Part shown: positions 46,470 through 60,059 of the stretch, one piece after another
Layout of the letters: each line of letters begins with the position of its first letter
Position numbering within the stretch: position 1 is the stretch's first letter
From: Echinococcus granulosus
Lineage: Eukaryota > Platyhelminthes > Cestoda > Cyclophyllidea > Taeniidae
NCBI RefSeq assembly: GCF_000524195.1
Contig: NW_020170421.1
Coordinates: forward strand, 10,500 to 74,499
Direction: 5' to 3'
Length of the DNA: 64,000 bases
The notes under the pieces: model-generated
Database searches by the model: none
Told to the model about the DNA's origin: nothing
The model's input: the letters and a program-made list of their open reading frames with translations, nothing else
Translations under genes and position numbers: made by a program

Positions 46470-46665
46470 TTAATGGTTTGTTAAACTCTCGATTTTGGCA
46501 GCGGGCAGATTTGGGGCTCCGTCGTTGAATATCCGCCGAATGGCATGGTATCTGGGCCATGTTAGTAGCCCCAAGCCGATCTGTACTGCTACGATACATA
46601 TACTTCTCGATTAGTATGACTTCTGCTGTCTTTAGAAAAGTCTCGGAGCGCTACAGCATCTAGAC
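46470..46665 (+). repeat. Interspersed repeat, about 200 bases (copy 1)
   Basis: Family recognised by the series: a T-rich start (TTGTTAAACTCT), GGCATGG followed by a GGGCCATG-like block, TAGCCCCAAGCC, a ...TAGTATGACTTCTGCTGTCTT-like block and GAAAAGTCTCGGAGC at the right end. No tRNA-like A/B boxes were identified, so calling it a SINE is not justified. Confidence 0.6.
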
Positions 46666-48929
46666 ATGTACATATGATTGTTGTAGTAGTACATGATAAA
46701 ATACATAATATTACATTCCAAAAACATCACCATTTCAAGTAAAATAATTTTGCCTTAGTGGTACTAGAAGTATTGTAGAAATATAAATTTTCTAATCTTT
46801 TGAATCAGTGAAACATTAATAGCCGCAACTTCACTTGCTTTAATGCTCCGTTTGTTTGGCGAACCAGGCGATTTAGATAATTTTTTTTCAAAAGAATATG
46901 CTTAAGGACAACGAGCTGAAATCCTCGGCATTGTGACTCAGTTGATCAGGAGAACAGAGTAAATAGAAGAAACAGGATATTAACCGTCTTCCCAGTGTAC
47001 AAAATACAGCACAAGTCAAACAGCAAATAGATAAGATCAAATTGGAAAGGAGTAATTAAGCAGGAAAAAACCGCCATTTTCCCAAATGTGGCCTAGCTGA
47101 AGGTTATTAATTGAAAAGCGAACTGTTATTTCTGTAGGAAAAAGTAGAACGCTCTGGATTCAGTGACCTCAATTGGCATTTTATCCAGGGCTACATACTT
47201 CCTCTAAAATGGAGGTCTTTTAACTGATAGAGTGCTGTAGGCTCTAAAGTTATTCCATTTCTACAGTGACTGAAATCATATACTTTAACAATTCATTAAA
47301 ACAAAAAGTTAATTGGCTTTTATAGCGGAATTAAATTACCATGAGGCTTCCTTAAATTCTTTTTACCCTTTCTCAAAGGAAAAGAGGACTTTTGAACCCC
47401 ACTTAGTCACCTCCGATTCTAACTAATCCTTCTTCTTCTGGCCGGTCCCGGCCATTGTAAGAGAAGATTTCCCTATACACATTATAGTCGTATCACATAG
47501 ATGGATATCGCCAATAATGGTCGATTTGCTCTCATTATCAGTATTTCCCTCTTCATTCCTTTTGTTTGCAAGCATAGTCAGCCGAAGCTAAAGTGATGCT
47601 ACCATTAAGCGAACAATTTGAGGGTAACTAAAGACATGGTTGGATATGTTCTTTCACTTAACCTAACGTTGGAACGCAAAAGACATTACTCCTCACGTGT
47701 CGGTTAGCAGCCATTCCAAAATTACAGAAATTTGCAACGAATGCAAAAGACAAAATAACAGAGTGAGGGTCGTTGGAAATTATTGTCATCGCCTGGTGAG
47801 TGCAAAACCCACCCGCTTAGCTTCCGCCGTAACCTTCCAGCCGATGTAAGATTGAACCGATTTTTTCATCAGCGCGTATATTAGGCACTACTGGGGATTT
47901 TAACACGCATCTTTCTCGACGTGGTGAATCGCCAAAATCCTTGAATTTATTTAAAACAATTACAGGCGGTGCATTTTGCCACAACAGTCTCTTTCAAGTA
48001 TTACGCGATAGATTTAGCGAAAAACTTCAAAGTAGAGTCAAACTAGTTCCCTAAAGTAGGCACAATCGAAGCCCAACCATTGGATTTAATCAGAAATTTA
48101 TGGTAAGAGAGTGAGTTTAAACTGGTACGCCCAACTGGTCACAGCATATTCGTACCCTTTAACACATGCGGTTATACAGCCACATGCATTTGCAAGCGCC
48201 TTCGGGTTACTCTGCAACACGCCATTGCAGCGGGCTATGGAGAAAGCCAAAAGTTATTAGCTATCTGATATTACGAACAAAGACTTTGCTATAAAAGGCC
48301 TTTGAGATTGTTATTAAGCATTTGCTTAGGACAGCGTTATTTGAGTGGGTTGTGATGACTTCACACTTATAATCTGTCAAAATTGCAGCTAACAGTATTT
48401 TAATGTCAATTTTGGACACAGGTCTTAGGGCAGTACTCGGAGTATATTTGTAGCGCTCCGAGGCTTCTAGCAGGGATTGGGGCTGCGGACACTGCATGGA
48501 GGCTAGCTCACCCAGTGAAGGTGCAATAGTCAAGGCACAAAGTCGCCCTTCACAAAAGCCGTGAGTTAAGCAACCAACGTATTACATATTTGCATATACC
48601 TATGCCTAAGACATATGACTGTGTCTAGAAAGGGTGAAATTAGAAAAAAATAATGTCTTTTTATTGGAAAACATCTGACTGATTTAAAAAACAAAGTTCT
48701 CTTATTTTTAAATTGGTAAAGATTTTTTAAGTGAATATATATGTTATATTTCTTTACTATTTTAAAATAAAACTCATTTACTTGGAGTATCCATGATGTT
48801 AAGCTAAAAATACTATAAATTTCCTATCAACATGGGATAGTTAGCATTAAAAGCAAAAAAGAGTAAATGCATCTTTATAATCCTTGTTTAAGTGTGCCTT
48901 TTAGGTGAGCAGGGTTTAGTATACACGAG

Positions 48930-49125
48930 CACTGAACCCAAATTTTACCGTCTCAAAACTTCCCTGAAGACAAAAGAATACATAATACTATGGCAGAATA
49001 CATGTATTTAGCGCGCAGCATGGTCGGCAAAAGTACAGTGGCGGAGTACCTACTTGGTCCCTTTACTAAAACAGAATGTTAAACAAACAATTAAAGCGTG
49101 ACAACATAATTTTGATTCCCTGCAG
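48930..49125 (-). repeat. Interspersed repeat (copy 2, inverted)
   Basis: Reverse complement of the same family. The diagnostic part CCCTGAAGACAAAAGAATAC followed by ACTATGGCAGAATACATG corresponds to the plus-strand ...ATTCTGCCCTAGTATTATGT...CTTCAGG series. It ends in the AACAAACAATTAAAG tail shared with the inverted copies at 53,710 and 63,570. Confidence 0.6.
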
Positions 49126-49129
49126 AACT

Positions 49130-52100
49130 TTATAACGCTTATCCAGTAAAAGATGTCCTCTCCTTATTAATCTCCTCTTTCCATGGGTGTGAAAGCGGAG
49201 CCAGAGAAGAGAAATGCTAAACCTGCTACACTTCCTCCTACTCAACGTATCTCTCATTCCATGGAACCTATAATATCAATAGCACCAAAAGCCCTACTTA
49301 ATTACAAACAGTAGAATTTTTAGGCTGGAACTAATAGGTCGCTAAGATGGCAAATAAACGCATTCGCAAACATTGCGGAAATAGGGGAGTTCTCTAGGAA
49401 AGCGCTAGAAAGATTTGTGGATGTGGAAATGCCATAGCCATTACAGTGAGTTTAAGTAAGGAATGGTTCCCTTTTGCTATACTTTCTGATTGCAATAGCA
49501 ACATTTCGAGTGTTAATAGCACGTTCTTCTGAAAAAATAGCCTTTTTAAGGTTACACACTTTTGGGATCATTTAAACTCAACAGAAAGACGTATTAGGCC
49601 TAATTTGTAATCCACTTTAATCAACAAGTTTTTTGTCCTTTGAATGTGGTTTTGAGTTTCCAACTCTTTGATCACCTTAATTATCGAATATTAATGCATA
49701 AATTAGCAGTTTCTTTGCTTTCACCATGAAATCCTAGTCTAAATTTATACTTTGAATAATGGTTTTTATTGAGAAACAATAACAAATGCTTTCTGCGCCT
49801 AAAAACAATCTTTAAATCGAAAGGGTCTTCAAGATTTGAGTGCTACTTTAGGCAAACATCTAATTGCAAGACACCCCACTTATGTAACATTTCCTTGAGC
49901 CTTCTCTTCTTTCTTCGTTTTATGACTCTGGACCAAGAAGACTGGATGGGAGAAAGTAACGTATTAAGGAATATGGAATTTGTAAATGCAAAAGGTATGA
50001 TATGATATCAGAGTTTGTCTTCCCCCTGGGGACCGATTACGTCTGCTATATCTGCCGCTTTTCACAAGAAAGGTGCAAAATTATGGAAAAGACGGCTGTT
50101 GATGTTTTAATGCAATTTATTTGAGTTTGTTGTTTGGAGTCTGCGACCGCTGTACTAATTAAACTGCACTTCACAAGTGGCGGGGATTGTAGGTGTTGTT
50201 GATTCAGGGGCAACTCCATGGCTTTTTTCGGGATTCCCTTGCACGATTTGAAAGTCCATAAAAATAAGTTGTTTCGAATCTATTGGCACGTGACTGTTTT
50301 TGGTTTCGAAAAATTTTAAAAATGGTGCTTCAATGAATAAGAACCAAAGTGGTTTGCTCTAAGCTCAACTTCATTCAAGTGCAAAACCATCATCATCGCT
50401 TTCGCTCACCCCCCGGCTCCAAACTCTTTAATCAAGAAGTCTAATCTTTCATGTATATAATGTTTAGCTTAAAAAGGGAACTGTGCAGGTCTTGAAAATT
50501 TTGACAGGAAATTGGAATTGTAACCTCTTTTGGGACCGACGTTTTTCCCTCAGTCACCAGCTTTGTCGAACAAACACGTGCTACACAAAGTGTTGGATCC
50601 AAAGTAGCGTAACTAAACACCGTGACTAGCGTGCGTAATACGCGTTTTGGCATTAGCAAAGCAACTTCTGCCCAACAGCTTAAATGGGGACTCCATAAAT
50701 GTAAGTCCCAGTTGATTTTAGACAATTTTTAATGTTCCAATCTGACCCAATTAGTAAGACTGAAACAATTACCATCGTACTTGACAAGTCACCTGTATTT
50801 ACTGATATCGATAGGCAACATCCTACCAAGTCAATTGCAAGGAATTATCAACGACTATTCGGATGTAGGAAGATATTGGCAACTGAAACCTGCCTTCCAT
50901 TTGCTGCACTTCATGCTGCAGAAGCAGTGACTGCGATGATGTTGGGGTTTTCATGGTCTATCAGTAGACTAGCTTGTAGAGGTGAGTGAACGGATATTTG
51001 CAACCCCTCAATCTTCTTTATTGAAGCATTTTAGGGGTCATTTTAAATTTGAGACTAGTACAGCTTTATTTCTAAGTCACCAAGTAGTCCCTAAGTGTAT
51101 TATCCATCTTTGAATTCTTTAATTAATTCGCAAAAGCTAATGTAGGTCTCTTTGCGGTTGCAAATAAGATCTAGCTTCTTTTAGAATCCAGCCAACATTC
51201 CTTGACTCCGATATTTAGCTATCAAAAGCGGGCTTTTCAATTAGCCTTCCCGAAGTGTCAACATCTCAATATGGTAGTCGCAACCAAGCTCAGAATGACC
51301 AACTTTGAATGCAGAACTGAGTGCCGTTGACTCCACGGATGCACTATGATAACCGAATAATAGGCTCCCCCAAAGTAACTGACCATCAGTGGAAGTTGCA
51401 TGGTCTTAAAAATTTAACAAAACTACCGAAGAGATCAGACATCACGTTTACCTAGTAGTGGGAAGTTGTAATTATGGCTACTTCAATTTATCTATGAAGT
51501 CCCTTTTTTATTCTGATCTCTACTTTCCAGTCACTTAAAAAATTCACATTTTTCCTTGTTGATATCGGCATGCCCCTCTACAGACGTCAGACCCATACTC
51601 TCGCTTAAAATAATGTGTAAAAGAAGCATTTTTCAGGATATTAAAATAAAAGGAGGTGGTGTGCTTCACTTCCAGGTGCTGGTTTTTAAGAAATTGTGAA
51701 CAACAGTCTGATCAACCACCACACTCCCACGGAAGATCCACAGTGAGCGGTTGTAAAGAAACCGTTTGAGGATGCCTGGCTAAGTGTGGCGGCTGCAAGG
51801 GTGGAGCCTCGGTTACACAAAGGAAATGTGTTGATGAGGAGATTAAGGGATTTTACAAGAAAGAATTTTGATTTGTAAGCTTTGTTTAAAGCATTACTTT
51901 GCAATGTGTGGACAGGCTGCGATTTTTGCAACTCATATGGAAACGCGAATTTCACAATCATAATAGAACGAGATTTTTAATTGTTTAATGATATTGCACT
52001 TTTAAGTGAGTAACTAGTGAATTGCTAATTAATCATTTTTTTACTCTCAACGATTCGAAGAGCAAGATATCATCGGGATTTATGTGGAGTCCAAGGTAAA

Positions 52101-52515
52101 TCATTTTGAGAATTAATCCGAAAACGTTCCAATAAATGTTATTTGGAACTATAAAACCCGAAACGAGTTGCAATTATCACAGATTTAAAGTAAACTTAAG
52201 AAATGTTTATAATTCTTGCTGTTGGAGAAATCAAGATGGTTCATCCATGTTCCCACGGGCAATTGCTTGCAAATTAACTTGTCATTCAGCTTCATGATCT
52301 ATTCCCATGAGGTGATAGGGCAAGATAATTTTCCATTTATTCAGTTAAAAGTCTACTTTTGTTTAGAATTCACTTTCCATTTTCCCCACTTTTCCTTATT
52401 TTTGATAGGGCAGAAGATGAAGTATTTAATACCTCATTCTTAGCCTTGTAGGCATAATCTATCATTTTAGCTTTCACTTTTGTCAATAAAGGGCAATGCT
52501 TTAGTAGCTTGTTTG
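49130..52515. other. No gene recognised
   Basis: Short open frames only (largest 94 codons, minus, 50,441-50,725, without domain). No coherent exon series was found on either strand, and no member of the repeat families was seen. Confidence 0.5.
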
Positions 52516-52519
52516 TCAA

Positions 52520-52680
52520 ACTCTCTTTTTGGTAACGAGAGCATTTAAAGCTCGACTATTTTACCTTCCCTAACCGGCCTTGCATCCAGTCTACGGCAGT
52601 AGCCCCCAACCCTTCTCTCATGCCCTAGCATTATGACTTATTTTGTCACCAGAAAAGACTAAGGACGCCATTTCGGTGGC
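52520..52680 (+). repeat. Interspersed repeat (copy 3, degraded)
   Basis: Retains the T-rich start, TAGCCCCCAACCC, CCCTAGCATTATGACTTATT and AGAAAAGACTAAGGACGCC of the family, but the GGCATGGCC part is lost. It is followed directly by the longer repeat at 52,690-53,330. Confidence 0.55.
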
Positions 52681-52689
52681 AGCGGGAAG

Positions 52690-53330
52690 TGGATCAGATT
52701 CCAAACAGCCTCTACCCTGACATCTACTTTGGAATGCTAGGTATTAACATAACGTAAGAACGCCATATGGTGCGGGTGGAAAAATATATGATGATCTCTA
52801 ACAGAGGGATTGAAAAAGACGTCTGCTCTCGCCAACTGTTCGGCAGGAATGCTATTAGCGATTAAAGCAACATCAGCTGCATCCGTAAACCATCTAATAA
52901 AGTTCGTTGCAGATTTGTGCATGGTACCTGTACGAAGAAGCCAGTTAAGCGAACATGCGGCTCCTCCTCCACCTCTCTGTTGGAACCCAAAAAGGTATTA
53001 TTGAACAGAAGTGAAGTGAAAACAAAGTGGCATGGGAAACAAACGCGAAATCTTATCTTTACTATGCTTGGCCAAACATCTTCCTTTATTACATGACTTC
53101 GCTTTAAGGCCATCGTTCTCAAGACTAGCGGTGGACATCTTGATGACCAACAGATTCCCCTTCCCCAAATGTGATTTTCGAACAAGACGAAATTCCAGAT
53201 CCAGTAGAATTGCCTGGCGAGATCAATGACATTAAGGTCAAATAGGGTTTCAGGTGAAAGGAAATTAGATGACAAAGGCAAATGTTGGTTCGAGGATGTT
53301 TATCTTGCAGCACCGGCTAAGCTGTGACGA
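52690..53330 (-). repeat. Longer repeat L, copy 1, with minus-strand coding-like frame
   Basis: Aligns with 61,680-62,310, best over 53,060-53,330 against 62,035-62,290 (e.g. GAAATTCCAGATCCAGTAG against GAAACTCCAGATTCAGTGG). On the minus strand both give a similar peptide (SGISSCSKITFGEGESVGHQ here; SGVSSCSGTVMENVECVAHH there), so the ancestor probably coded on this strand. No domain recognised. Each copy is followed by the 200-base repeat in the same relative position, so the two may form one larger mobile unit. Confidence 0.5.
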
Positions 53331-53377
53331 AATTAAGGAAAGAGCTAGGGTCGAAGCTCAAAAGAGAAAGGACTATG

Positions 53378-53575
53378 TAATGCCTTGATTACTTGTTCAC
53401 CACTTTGTTTTAGTTTCGTGGATACTTACCACTCCGCCATTATACTTTCGAAGGGCGGCATGACGTCTGGGCCATGCCCGTAGCCTCTCAGCTCTTCTAC
53501 ACGTCATCAACATGTATTCTGCCCTAGTATTATGTCTCCTTTCGTCTTCAAAGGAGTCTTAAGACGTTGCGTAAT
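53378..53575 (+). repeat. Interspersed repeat (copy 4)
   Basis: One of the best preserved copies: GATTACTTGTTCACCAC start, GGGCGGCATGACGTCTGGGC, GCCCGTAGCCTC, ATTCTGCCCTAGTATTATGT and CTTCAAAGGAGTCTTAAGAC. Together with the inverted copy at 53,710-53,930 it frames only about 140 bases. Confidence 0.65.
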
Positions 53576-53709
53576 TTAATGCTCCCCGTATTTCAGTCAC
53601 TTTTATGGACAAAGTAAAATAATTTGTAAGTTCCTGTTTTCCTCAGATCTCTCTGGGACTATGTATCATATTTAGGTAGTCCAGTAGCTAACAACCTGAA
53701 ACCTAGTAG

Positions 53710-53930
53710 TTGCTGCGACGCCCCAAGTATTTCCCGAAGACAAAAGAAGACAAAATACTAGGACGGAATGTGTTATTGACTCATGGAAGAGCTAGCCGGG
53801 GAACTACTGGCAGGGCTCGGAGGTCGAGCGACCCAACAGAATTACGTGGGCGTATTCTTAAGTGCCTGCCTAATTAAAACGAAGGGTTAAACAAATAATC
53901 GAAGTCGCACATTACTTTTTACTCTTTGCC
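53710..53930 (-). repeat. Interspersed repeat (copy 5, inverted)
   Basis: Inverted partner of the preceding copy, recognised by CGAAGACAAAAGAAGACAAA, ATACTAGGACGGAATG and the tail GGTTAAACAAATAATCGAAG. The face-to-face pair could fold back on itself or be the two ends of one element. Confidence 0.6.
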
Positions 53931-54954
53931 TTTATGGAACTAATAGCTGCTCTTGTAATTTTTCAACAGGTTCCCACAATAATGACAGGTTATATCAGTA
54001 TATCCAGCAAAACGACTGTTCGCGCCCAAAAAATAATGGAATTTTCACGATTCACACCAAACAGTAAAATTCATTCAAATGCCAACTTTTGCCATAATCA
54101 CAAATTTAGATGCTTTTCTAAGAGATTGGGAAGTTCCCCGCTGAATGTAATGTAATGTAATTGATTTACATATCAATGACTTTTGTCACCTCGCTGACTT
54201 AGTCGATCAGTCAAGAAGTAGCAAACTAAGTACTTCACTTTTCATTTAAAAACACCCCATAGGTATGAGTTTGCCATTTAAAATTGCGTTTTTAAAGTTT
54301 AAATGCTAAAAATGACAAAAATTATCATATTTCTGAAATAATTCTTCAACAGACAATCTTCTATCTCAACACTTCCGTCGCTAGCATCAAGTAATGTGCT
54401 GTGCAGTCCATATCAGTAGTACCGCATATTTATTAAATAAAATAAACTGAGAATGTTTTTGGTCCAGAGATAAAAGCATTTTCCAGTCTTTTTCTTAGAA
54501 ATGTTAAGAGCAGCGAAGCTCCCCGCGCACCAGGGTCATTAATGGTTTAAATGACTTTTGAAGTGCCGTGAACTTCCTAAAAAGGCAAATATTCGACAAA
54601 ATTGACGCAAATTTGGTCAGCAAATACAAATAAGGCGACATTTTTAGTGGCATTTTTTCCACATCGCTTCCGTATGCAGATCAATGCATGTCAGCTGGAT
54701 ATAAAAGTAGACTAGTGTTTCCTATTTGGATGCACACAGTCCATCTGCATTTGCTTTCATTACCACATCGACTTGATTTGTGTGGTTGCATATTTATTTT
54801 GAGCAGCCTAAGCACAGAAGATACAGTTTCTTCTTGTACCCTAAGGTTATTAGTGCTTGGATAAATAAAAAAAGGGGTTAGTTACTAAGATTTATTGTAA
54901 GTCTATATGGTCTATTAAATATCTGCTGCAAAGCATACAGACTTTAATGCTCAG

Positions 54955-55110
54955 ATGGTTTATTTAACTCTGCTTTCGCTTACCCTGACACTTAGACCTC
55001 CACTGATTGTACTTCCCCTCGGCGGCATGCCCTTGGGCTAGGTCAATAGACTTTCGCCCCATCCAAACGCCAGTAATACATTTTCTGACTTCACAGCCTC
55101 AAGTAGGACC
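54955..55110 (+). repeat. Interspersed repeat (copy 6, partial)
   Basis: TTTATTTAACTCTGCTTTCG start, then CTGATTGTACTTCCCCTCGG and CGGCATGCCCTTGGGCTAGG, as in the family. The right half is degraded beyond CGCCCCATCC. Confidence 0.55.
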
Positions 55111-55114
55111 CATG

Positions 55115-56120
55115 GCTCTTGAAAATGGTAAGTAATTTAAACTCTGTAATTCGGAGGGCATATTGGCGATTTTTGACTTTTGTTTAATAATTTGAGACAA
55201 TTCAGTAATTGGCTACTATTCTATTGATGGGGTAGGTCATAACCAGTCATGTCAGAAATTCTAGCAGCATTGGCTGAAGCTGTAATGCTTGTAGAATCAC
55301 AAAATTTATTTCACTGCGCCTAATTTTAACTGCATTTTGTTGCTTCGTGTTTATTTTTTGTCTTTTTTGTGCAGGAAAATTAGATGATAGCAAGCGCAAG
55401 GGAGAATTCCAAATTGGGAGTGGCTAAAGCGCTTTGGCAGCATCGCGAGGTACTTGCACTAACTAAGCTTATGATCTCAAACTATTGGCCATACCTAAAT
55501 ATTTTCCCCACTGTAGTGTGCAGGTTTTAAAATCAGCTCATAGCGTTCTGTGGTAAGCAGCTTCATTTACAAAATAGCACAACCATTTCATACATTCATC
55601 TAAGATCTTATTCCGCAGAAAGTCATGGCAAAAGACAATGCTTACAGAAACTTTCAGAGAATTTTATACAGAAATCGGTTTTAACGCTGTGAGCATTCTC
55701 ACCTTTATATCAAAACATAAACACTTTCCTACCTTGCATTTGGCAGTAAAATTCTAAGTGAATAATCATAAAGATTTTAAGTTAAGAACAAGATACATAA
55801 ATGGTAATCCCCTTGCTACCACCAAAACATAATTCCAGAAATATGAACTTGTGTTTCACAAATTGGATACTAACCTTATTTTCGTTGCTGGTATCACAGT
55901 TCTTGAAAAATGCACCAGTGCGGTCAAAAATGTGCTTTTTTTTTCCAAATCACACTTGGTCGACACATAAAAGATTGTAAATGTGAAAAAATAAACAAAA
56001 AGCTGAAAGTCATTTTAGACGTTCTTAAAGTTACTCCTGTTTGCAGGTATTGACGAGTTTCAACAGGTCATATGCATTTATCGCAGAGCATCTAGACTAA
56101 ATTTTTTTGAGTCTTTGCAA
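55115..56120. other. No gene recognised
   Basis: AT-rich, with no open frame listed above 60 codons and no repeat of the known families. Confidence 0.5.
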
Positions 56121-56522
56121 ACGGTTACAATGAACCGCAAACATTTGCAGTCTTGGGTTCCTTTTGGAGGGATCGATGGTTAACAGCAAGAATTAACTGA
56201 TATATTTTCTTTGCATAAATCATACTTGTGCATGTATTTGGATCCAAATGGAAATAGAAACAAGAAATTATAAATTCACACCTGACTTGTTGAGTGATTT
56301 GGCTCCAAACCGTCTGTTCCCATAAAGCCATCAGAATAATTGGTCTAGAGCGGTAAGACCTAAAGGTGGGAACAGTGGGAGGCAATATTAATACATTTTA
56401 ATCGTAAAATAAAATGAAACAATTCTTTTTGTATCAGTTTTTGTTATTTTCGGTTTTGTTCTCATCATTTTTATGTCTTTAGTAGAATCGGCTATTATAA
56501 CGGCCCAAATAAATAACATCCT

Positions 56523-56750
56523 TCATGTAACTGAAAGCAAAGTTAAGGATGGCATATCGGGATGTGCAGTAGTCCATTCAACCCATTCTCCTTTGGTCGC
56601 TATTTCTGCAAATTGAAAGTAGGTTTGAGAGTCTAAGCGGACGGTAACTTTGCGCCACTTCAGTTTAGCAGTGTCTGCATCTGCCTTCACCGACAAAACT
56701 TTCTTTGATCGTCCACACCGCTTATTCGTAGGCTTCAACAGAAATTAGTT
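56523..56750 (-). CDS. Weak candidate exon, possibly MAM-like
   Basis: A minus-strand frame of 71 codons reads LKWRKVTVRLDSQTYFQFAE followed by IATKGEW. The W-x(3)-V-x-L-x(5)-FQF-x-E pattern is reminiscent of the central strands of MAM domains, but the usual iDDI motif does not follow (TTAHPDMPSL instead). A possible acceptor is CTGTTGAAG near 56,732. No clear donor. The domain call is a guess. Confidence 0.25.
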
Positions 56751-57099
56751 GAATTTTTCTCTAAAGTACCCAAAAATCTTGGTGCATTAAGTGGCAGGTG
56801 ATATTTCTGGAGTAGGAATTTTAAGCGTGATTGAGTTTTTTTAAACACATGCCTTTAAACAGATCAAATCAAACCACTCTTCCTGCGTACATACCTTTGT
56901 GCATTTTTGTTTAAGAAAAAAATAAATGCCTACTTAATGACTCTCAAAAACCTTATTCGTTGGTATAATCAAATTTGTACTTTACAATAATGGTCCAGCA
57001 GTAAATAAACGTGAAAAATCTACTTCACTATCCAACCTTGGTCGCATACACGTGCACACAAAAAGGGAAAAAGGGGAATTACAAAGTCCAAGAATGAGA

Positions 57100-57404
57100 C
57101 AACATCTCAATCTCTCATCCAATTCTAGATCGCGGTATGAGGTCTTCCCATGGGAAAGTTTTGTGGTAGGAGATCTTGCTAGGTTTTTGACTGTTTCTAA
57201 ATTAAAAGTTCCCCATAGGAAAATTTCCATTTCGTCTAATTTACGCAAGTGAACGAATCGCTGCCAGAACTTTTGCAACTTCAACTGGAAATCCGCGATG
57301 ATCAATCCCAGCTTCAGCCCTTCACTCACAATACAAGTGTAGTCTTCTGGTGATGAAATGAGATGGGATGCCTGCTTGTAGGTTAATTCGCCTAATATTA
57401 TCAT
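57100..57404 (-). CDS. Weak candidate exon, possibly immunoglobulin-like
   Basis: The longest frame in the right half on this strand (140 codons to 56,982). It includes SSPEDYTCIVSEG, like the D-x-Y-x-C end of an immunoglobulin fold, and a helical stretch LQLKLQKFWQRFVHLRK-like. An acceptor-like GATAATATTAG is near 57,388 and a strong GTGAGT lies inside the Ile-Val-Ser codons. The second part may be non-coding. Confidence 0.25.
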
Positions 57405-58304
57405 CCTACATCATAAGTCAGTTGTCAGTTAGTCATTTCACTTAAATTGGTTTCATTTATTTGGCGGTACACAACTGTATCATCAACACTCAGGTGACGA
57501 AGTAGTTTCCAAAGTTCTTTCAAATGCACTAGTGTCAGATTATTTTAAGCAATCGCGACAATTCTCCACCTATACCACAAATAGGAGGTCTTCCTCCGTT
57601 ACCAAATGACCCATCATGGCAATTACGGAATTGTTTATTTGATCAACTTTCAATTAGCGCTTTCCACTACCCTACCCTATCTTAGCCTATTCAACAATAT
57701 CCTACCTGCACCGTCTAAAAATGCTCTGCAACACATTGGACAGAGAGATGTCGCATCTTTGGAAGGGGGCGTTGAACTGGTTTTGTGGGGCGAATATGAC
57801 ATAAGGAGTGGTAGGAAGTGAGGCTAAAGCGGTATAAGTATTGATGTAGTGTTCCGTATTCCACTGGTGGACTGACTTGCACGGTCTCATGATACTCTTG
57901 TTACAAAATTATTTGAATAGGATAGCCAAAATAGTTCCGCTTGATCATCGTTTACCTAAGTTACTCTAAAAATATTTTGCTTAAGTCAAATAAATACTCA
58001 GGATATCTGTAAACATGAGGAACAATGAAAAATTTAACAGCAACATTTCAATGCCTGCTTGAATGAATGAAAAAAAAAATGCGTAGATGGTTCACAAATA
58101 TTCTACTCTGCTAATTTAGTAGGCAAGTTGTGTAGTGATTTGCTCCGAGTCGACAAGCATGCTTAGAGTAAAATTGTTTTTTTTAGGAGTCCATTCACCA
58201 CGTATTTTTCCATAAATTTTCAAAACACATTTTGGATGTGAGGGCAAATCATTTTTTTCATTTTCTTAGAAGGACGCACTGAAGCCATTCAGCATTTCAA
58301 AGTA

Positions 58305-58500
58305 CTAGGTTATATTGGCAAGCATTCTTATGTCCACAGAGGAATCGTTGTACCCATCACTCAACCACACCAACTGTTGGGACGCACTTACATACGCAGG
58401 AACAGCAATCGCAGTTATTCCAGTAGACACTCGACCGCAATCAACCATATACACATCTCTGGCATGAGGTGGGAGAGTGTTCAAAACAGATGACACTCTC
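58305..58500 (-). CDS. Weak candidate exon
   Basis: The frame reads SSVLNTLPPHARDVYMVDCG, then RVSTGITAIAVPAY, and reaches a consensus GTAAGT donor after the Tyr codon (about 58,393), with the frame continuing to 58,305 if unspliced. Ordinary-looking protein sequence, but no domain is assigned. It may belong with the other minus-strand candidates at 56.5-61.6 kb. Confidence 0.25.
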
Positions 58501-58904
58501 TTTCAAAGCTTTGAATTCTCCCCTACCAACCGTTGTAAAGATACAACGATTATTCAATTTGCCATGAAATTAACGAAACTTATTCACTATCCCGCCTAAA
58601 ATGATTGTCTTCTTGGTTTAAACGTATGGATTCAGTGAGTTTTGTCTGTGTGAAATATGCTTCAATCATGAGTGTGTGAAAAGTGATTGAAATGACTTAG
58701 ATTAAATCTAAGGATTTAATGGTTTACTTCAGAAACATAATGCATAAGCATATTTTCAGGTATTTTATAAATGATCTGAACAAGTCAAATACTTGACTCT
58801 CTATGACCAATTTTCGTGTCTACTAAGTAGTTGTGGATTACTTAAAGAGGACAATTTTTAAACAAACCGTATGCAAATTAACTCGTGTTAGTTTATTTCA
58901 AAGG

Positions 58905-59060
58905 TGTAATCCTTTGATTGCTTGTTTAGCTCTTCGGCTTGGTTGCACAGTCACTTAAAGCCTTGCAATTGTACTTCCGCTGGGTGGCATGGCCTCCGAA
59001 CTATGCTAGAAGCCCCAAGCCTTTTTCCTCCTTCTATTTCTAGAAAGATAAGGCAAGTTA
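58905..59060 (+). repeat. Interspersed repeat (copy 7)
   Basis: CTTTGATTGCTTGTTTAGCT start, GCAATTGTACTTCCGCTGGG, TGGCATGGCCTCCGAACTAT and AGAAGCCCCAAGCC as in the family. The right end is lost after CTCCTTC. Confidence 0.6.
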
Positions 59061-60059
59061 AAAGATTTTACCAAACTGTTACAGCTATTGGACGGCAAGC
59101 TTTATGACAAAAATTGATTACGTGTGCAAAATAAACTTCTCGCCCTTAATAATTTTAATTTAGCTTTTCAGACGGTTTACACGGCCTTTCCACTGTCATT
59201 TTGTGATTATATAAGCAATAAGAGACTAGTGAAGTCTGAGAACAATATGAAATCGCGTTTGACTGAATACCGGAAATTCGTTTGTTTTGATGTTACAATT
59301 CAACTGTGGAAATTTAAACCGCGAGGGACATGCTCTTGCCTACTTCAACGTTAGTTGACCTTTATCGAATTTCCAAAAGCTACAAGCATAAAATTTTAGC
59401 CCAAAGCAGGGGCTGAAAATGAGAAATGCGAACTCAATAAGGTACACTCGCTAAGAGAGTGAGCGAACTGGGTTAAATCTTGGGGAGGTAAAACACTTTT
59501 ATTGTAGAATACACGAATGTAACTTAGGAAGGAACAACTTCAATATTGCGCAGGGCGTAAAGGGAAAAAGAAAGCAAAGACATTGAATGAGCTAACAGTA
59601 GACTAAATATTTTTCATTACTGTGTTGCCATCATACAAAAAATATCAAAATTTGCATCATAGTCCCCAGCTATTCCACTGAGAAGTGACAGGTAACTAAT
59701 GCGCTATGGTATATGGTTTGGTGTAGGGGGTTTCACAGTAAATTTTTTTAATATTAAGGCAGGATCTCAATTTGAAAATTGTGCAAACAGATAGAGCAAC
59801 GGTGTATTCACACGGACGGCAGCATTTTTCGAACACGTTTTATTCCAATGGGAAATGCAAAATATTTTAACTAGTAGTTAGGGGAAATTTGTACAGAACT
59901 CTGATACTCATTTTGCGATTCCCAAAGTAGAGAATGAAGTTGATAGTAAATGTGGGGGACTGAATGTCCTAGTTTTTTATCCATGCAAACTAATAAATTC
60001 TTCTTGAGATTCCTCTCTTTTTCATGTGGCATGTTTTCTTTGATTTTCTTGCCCCAGAT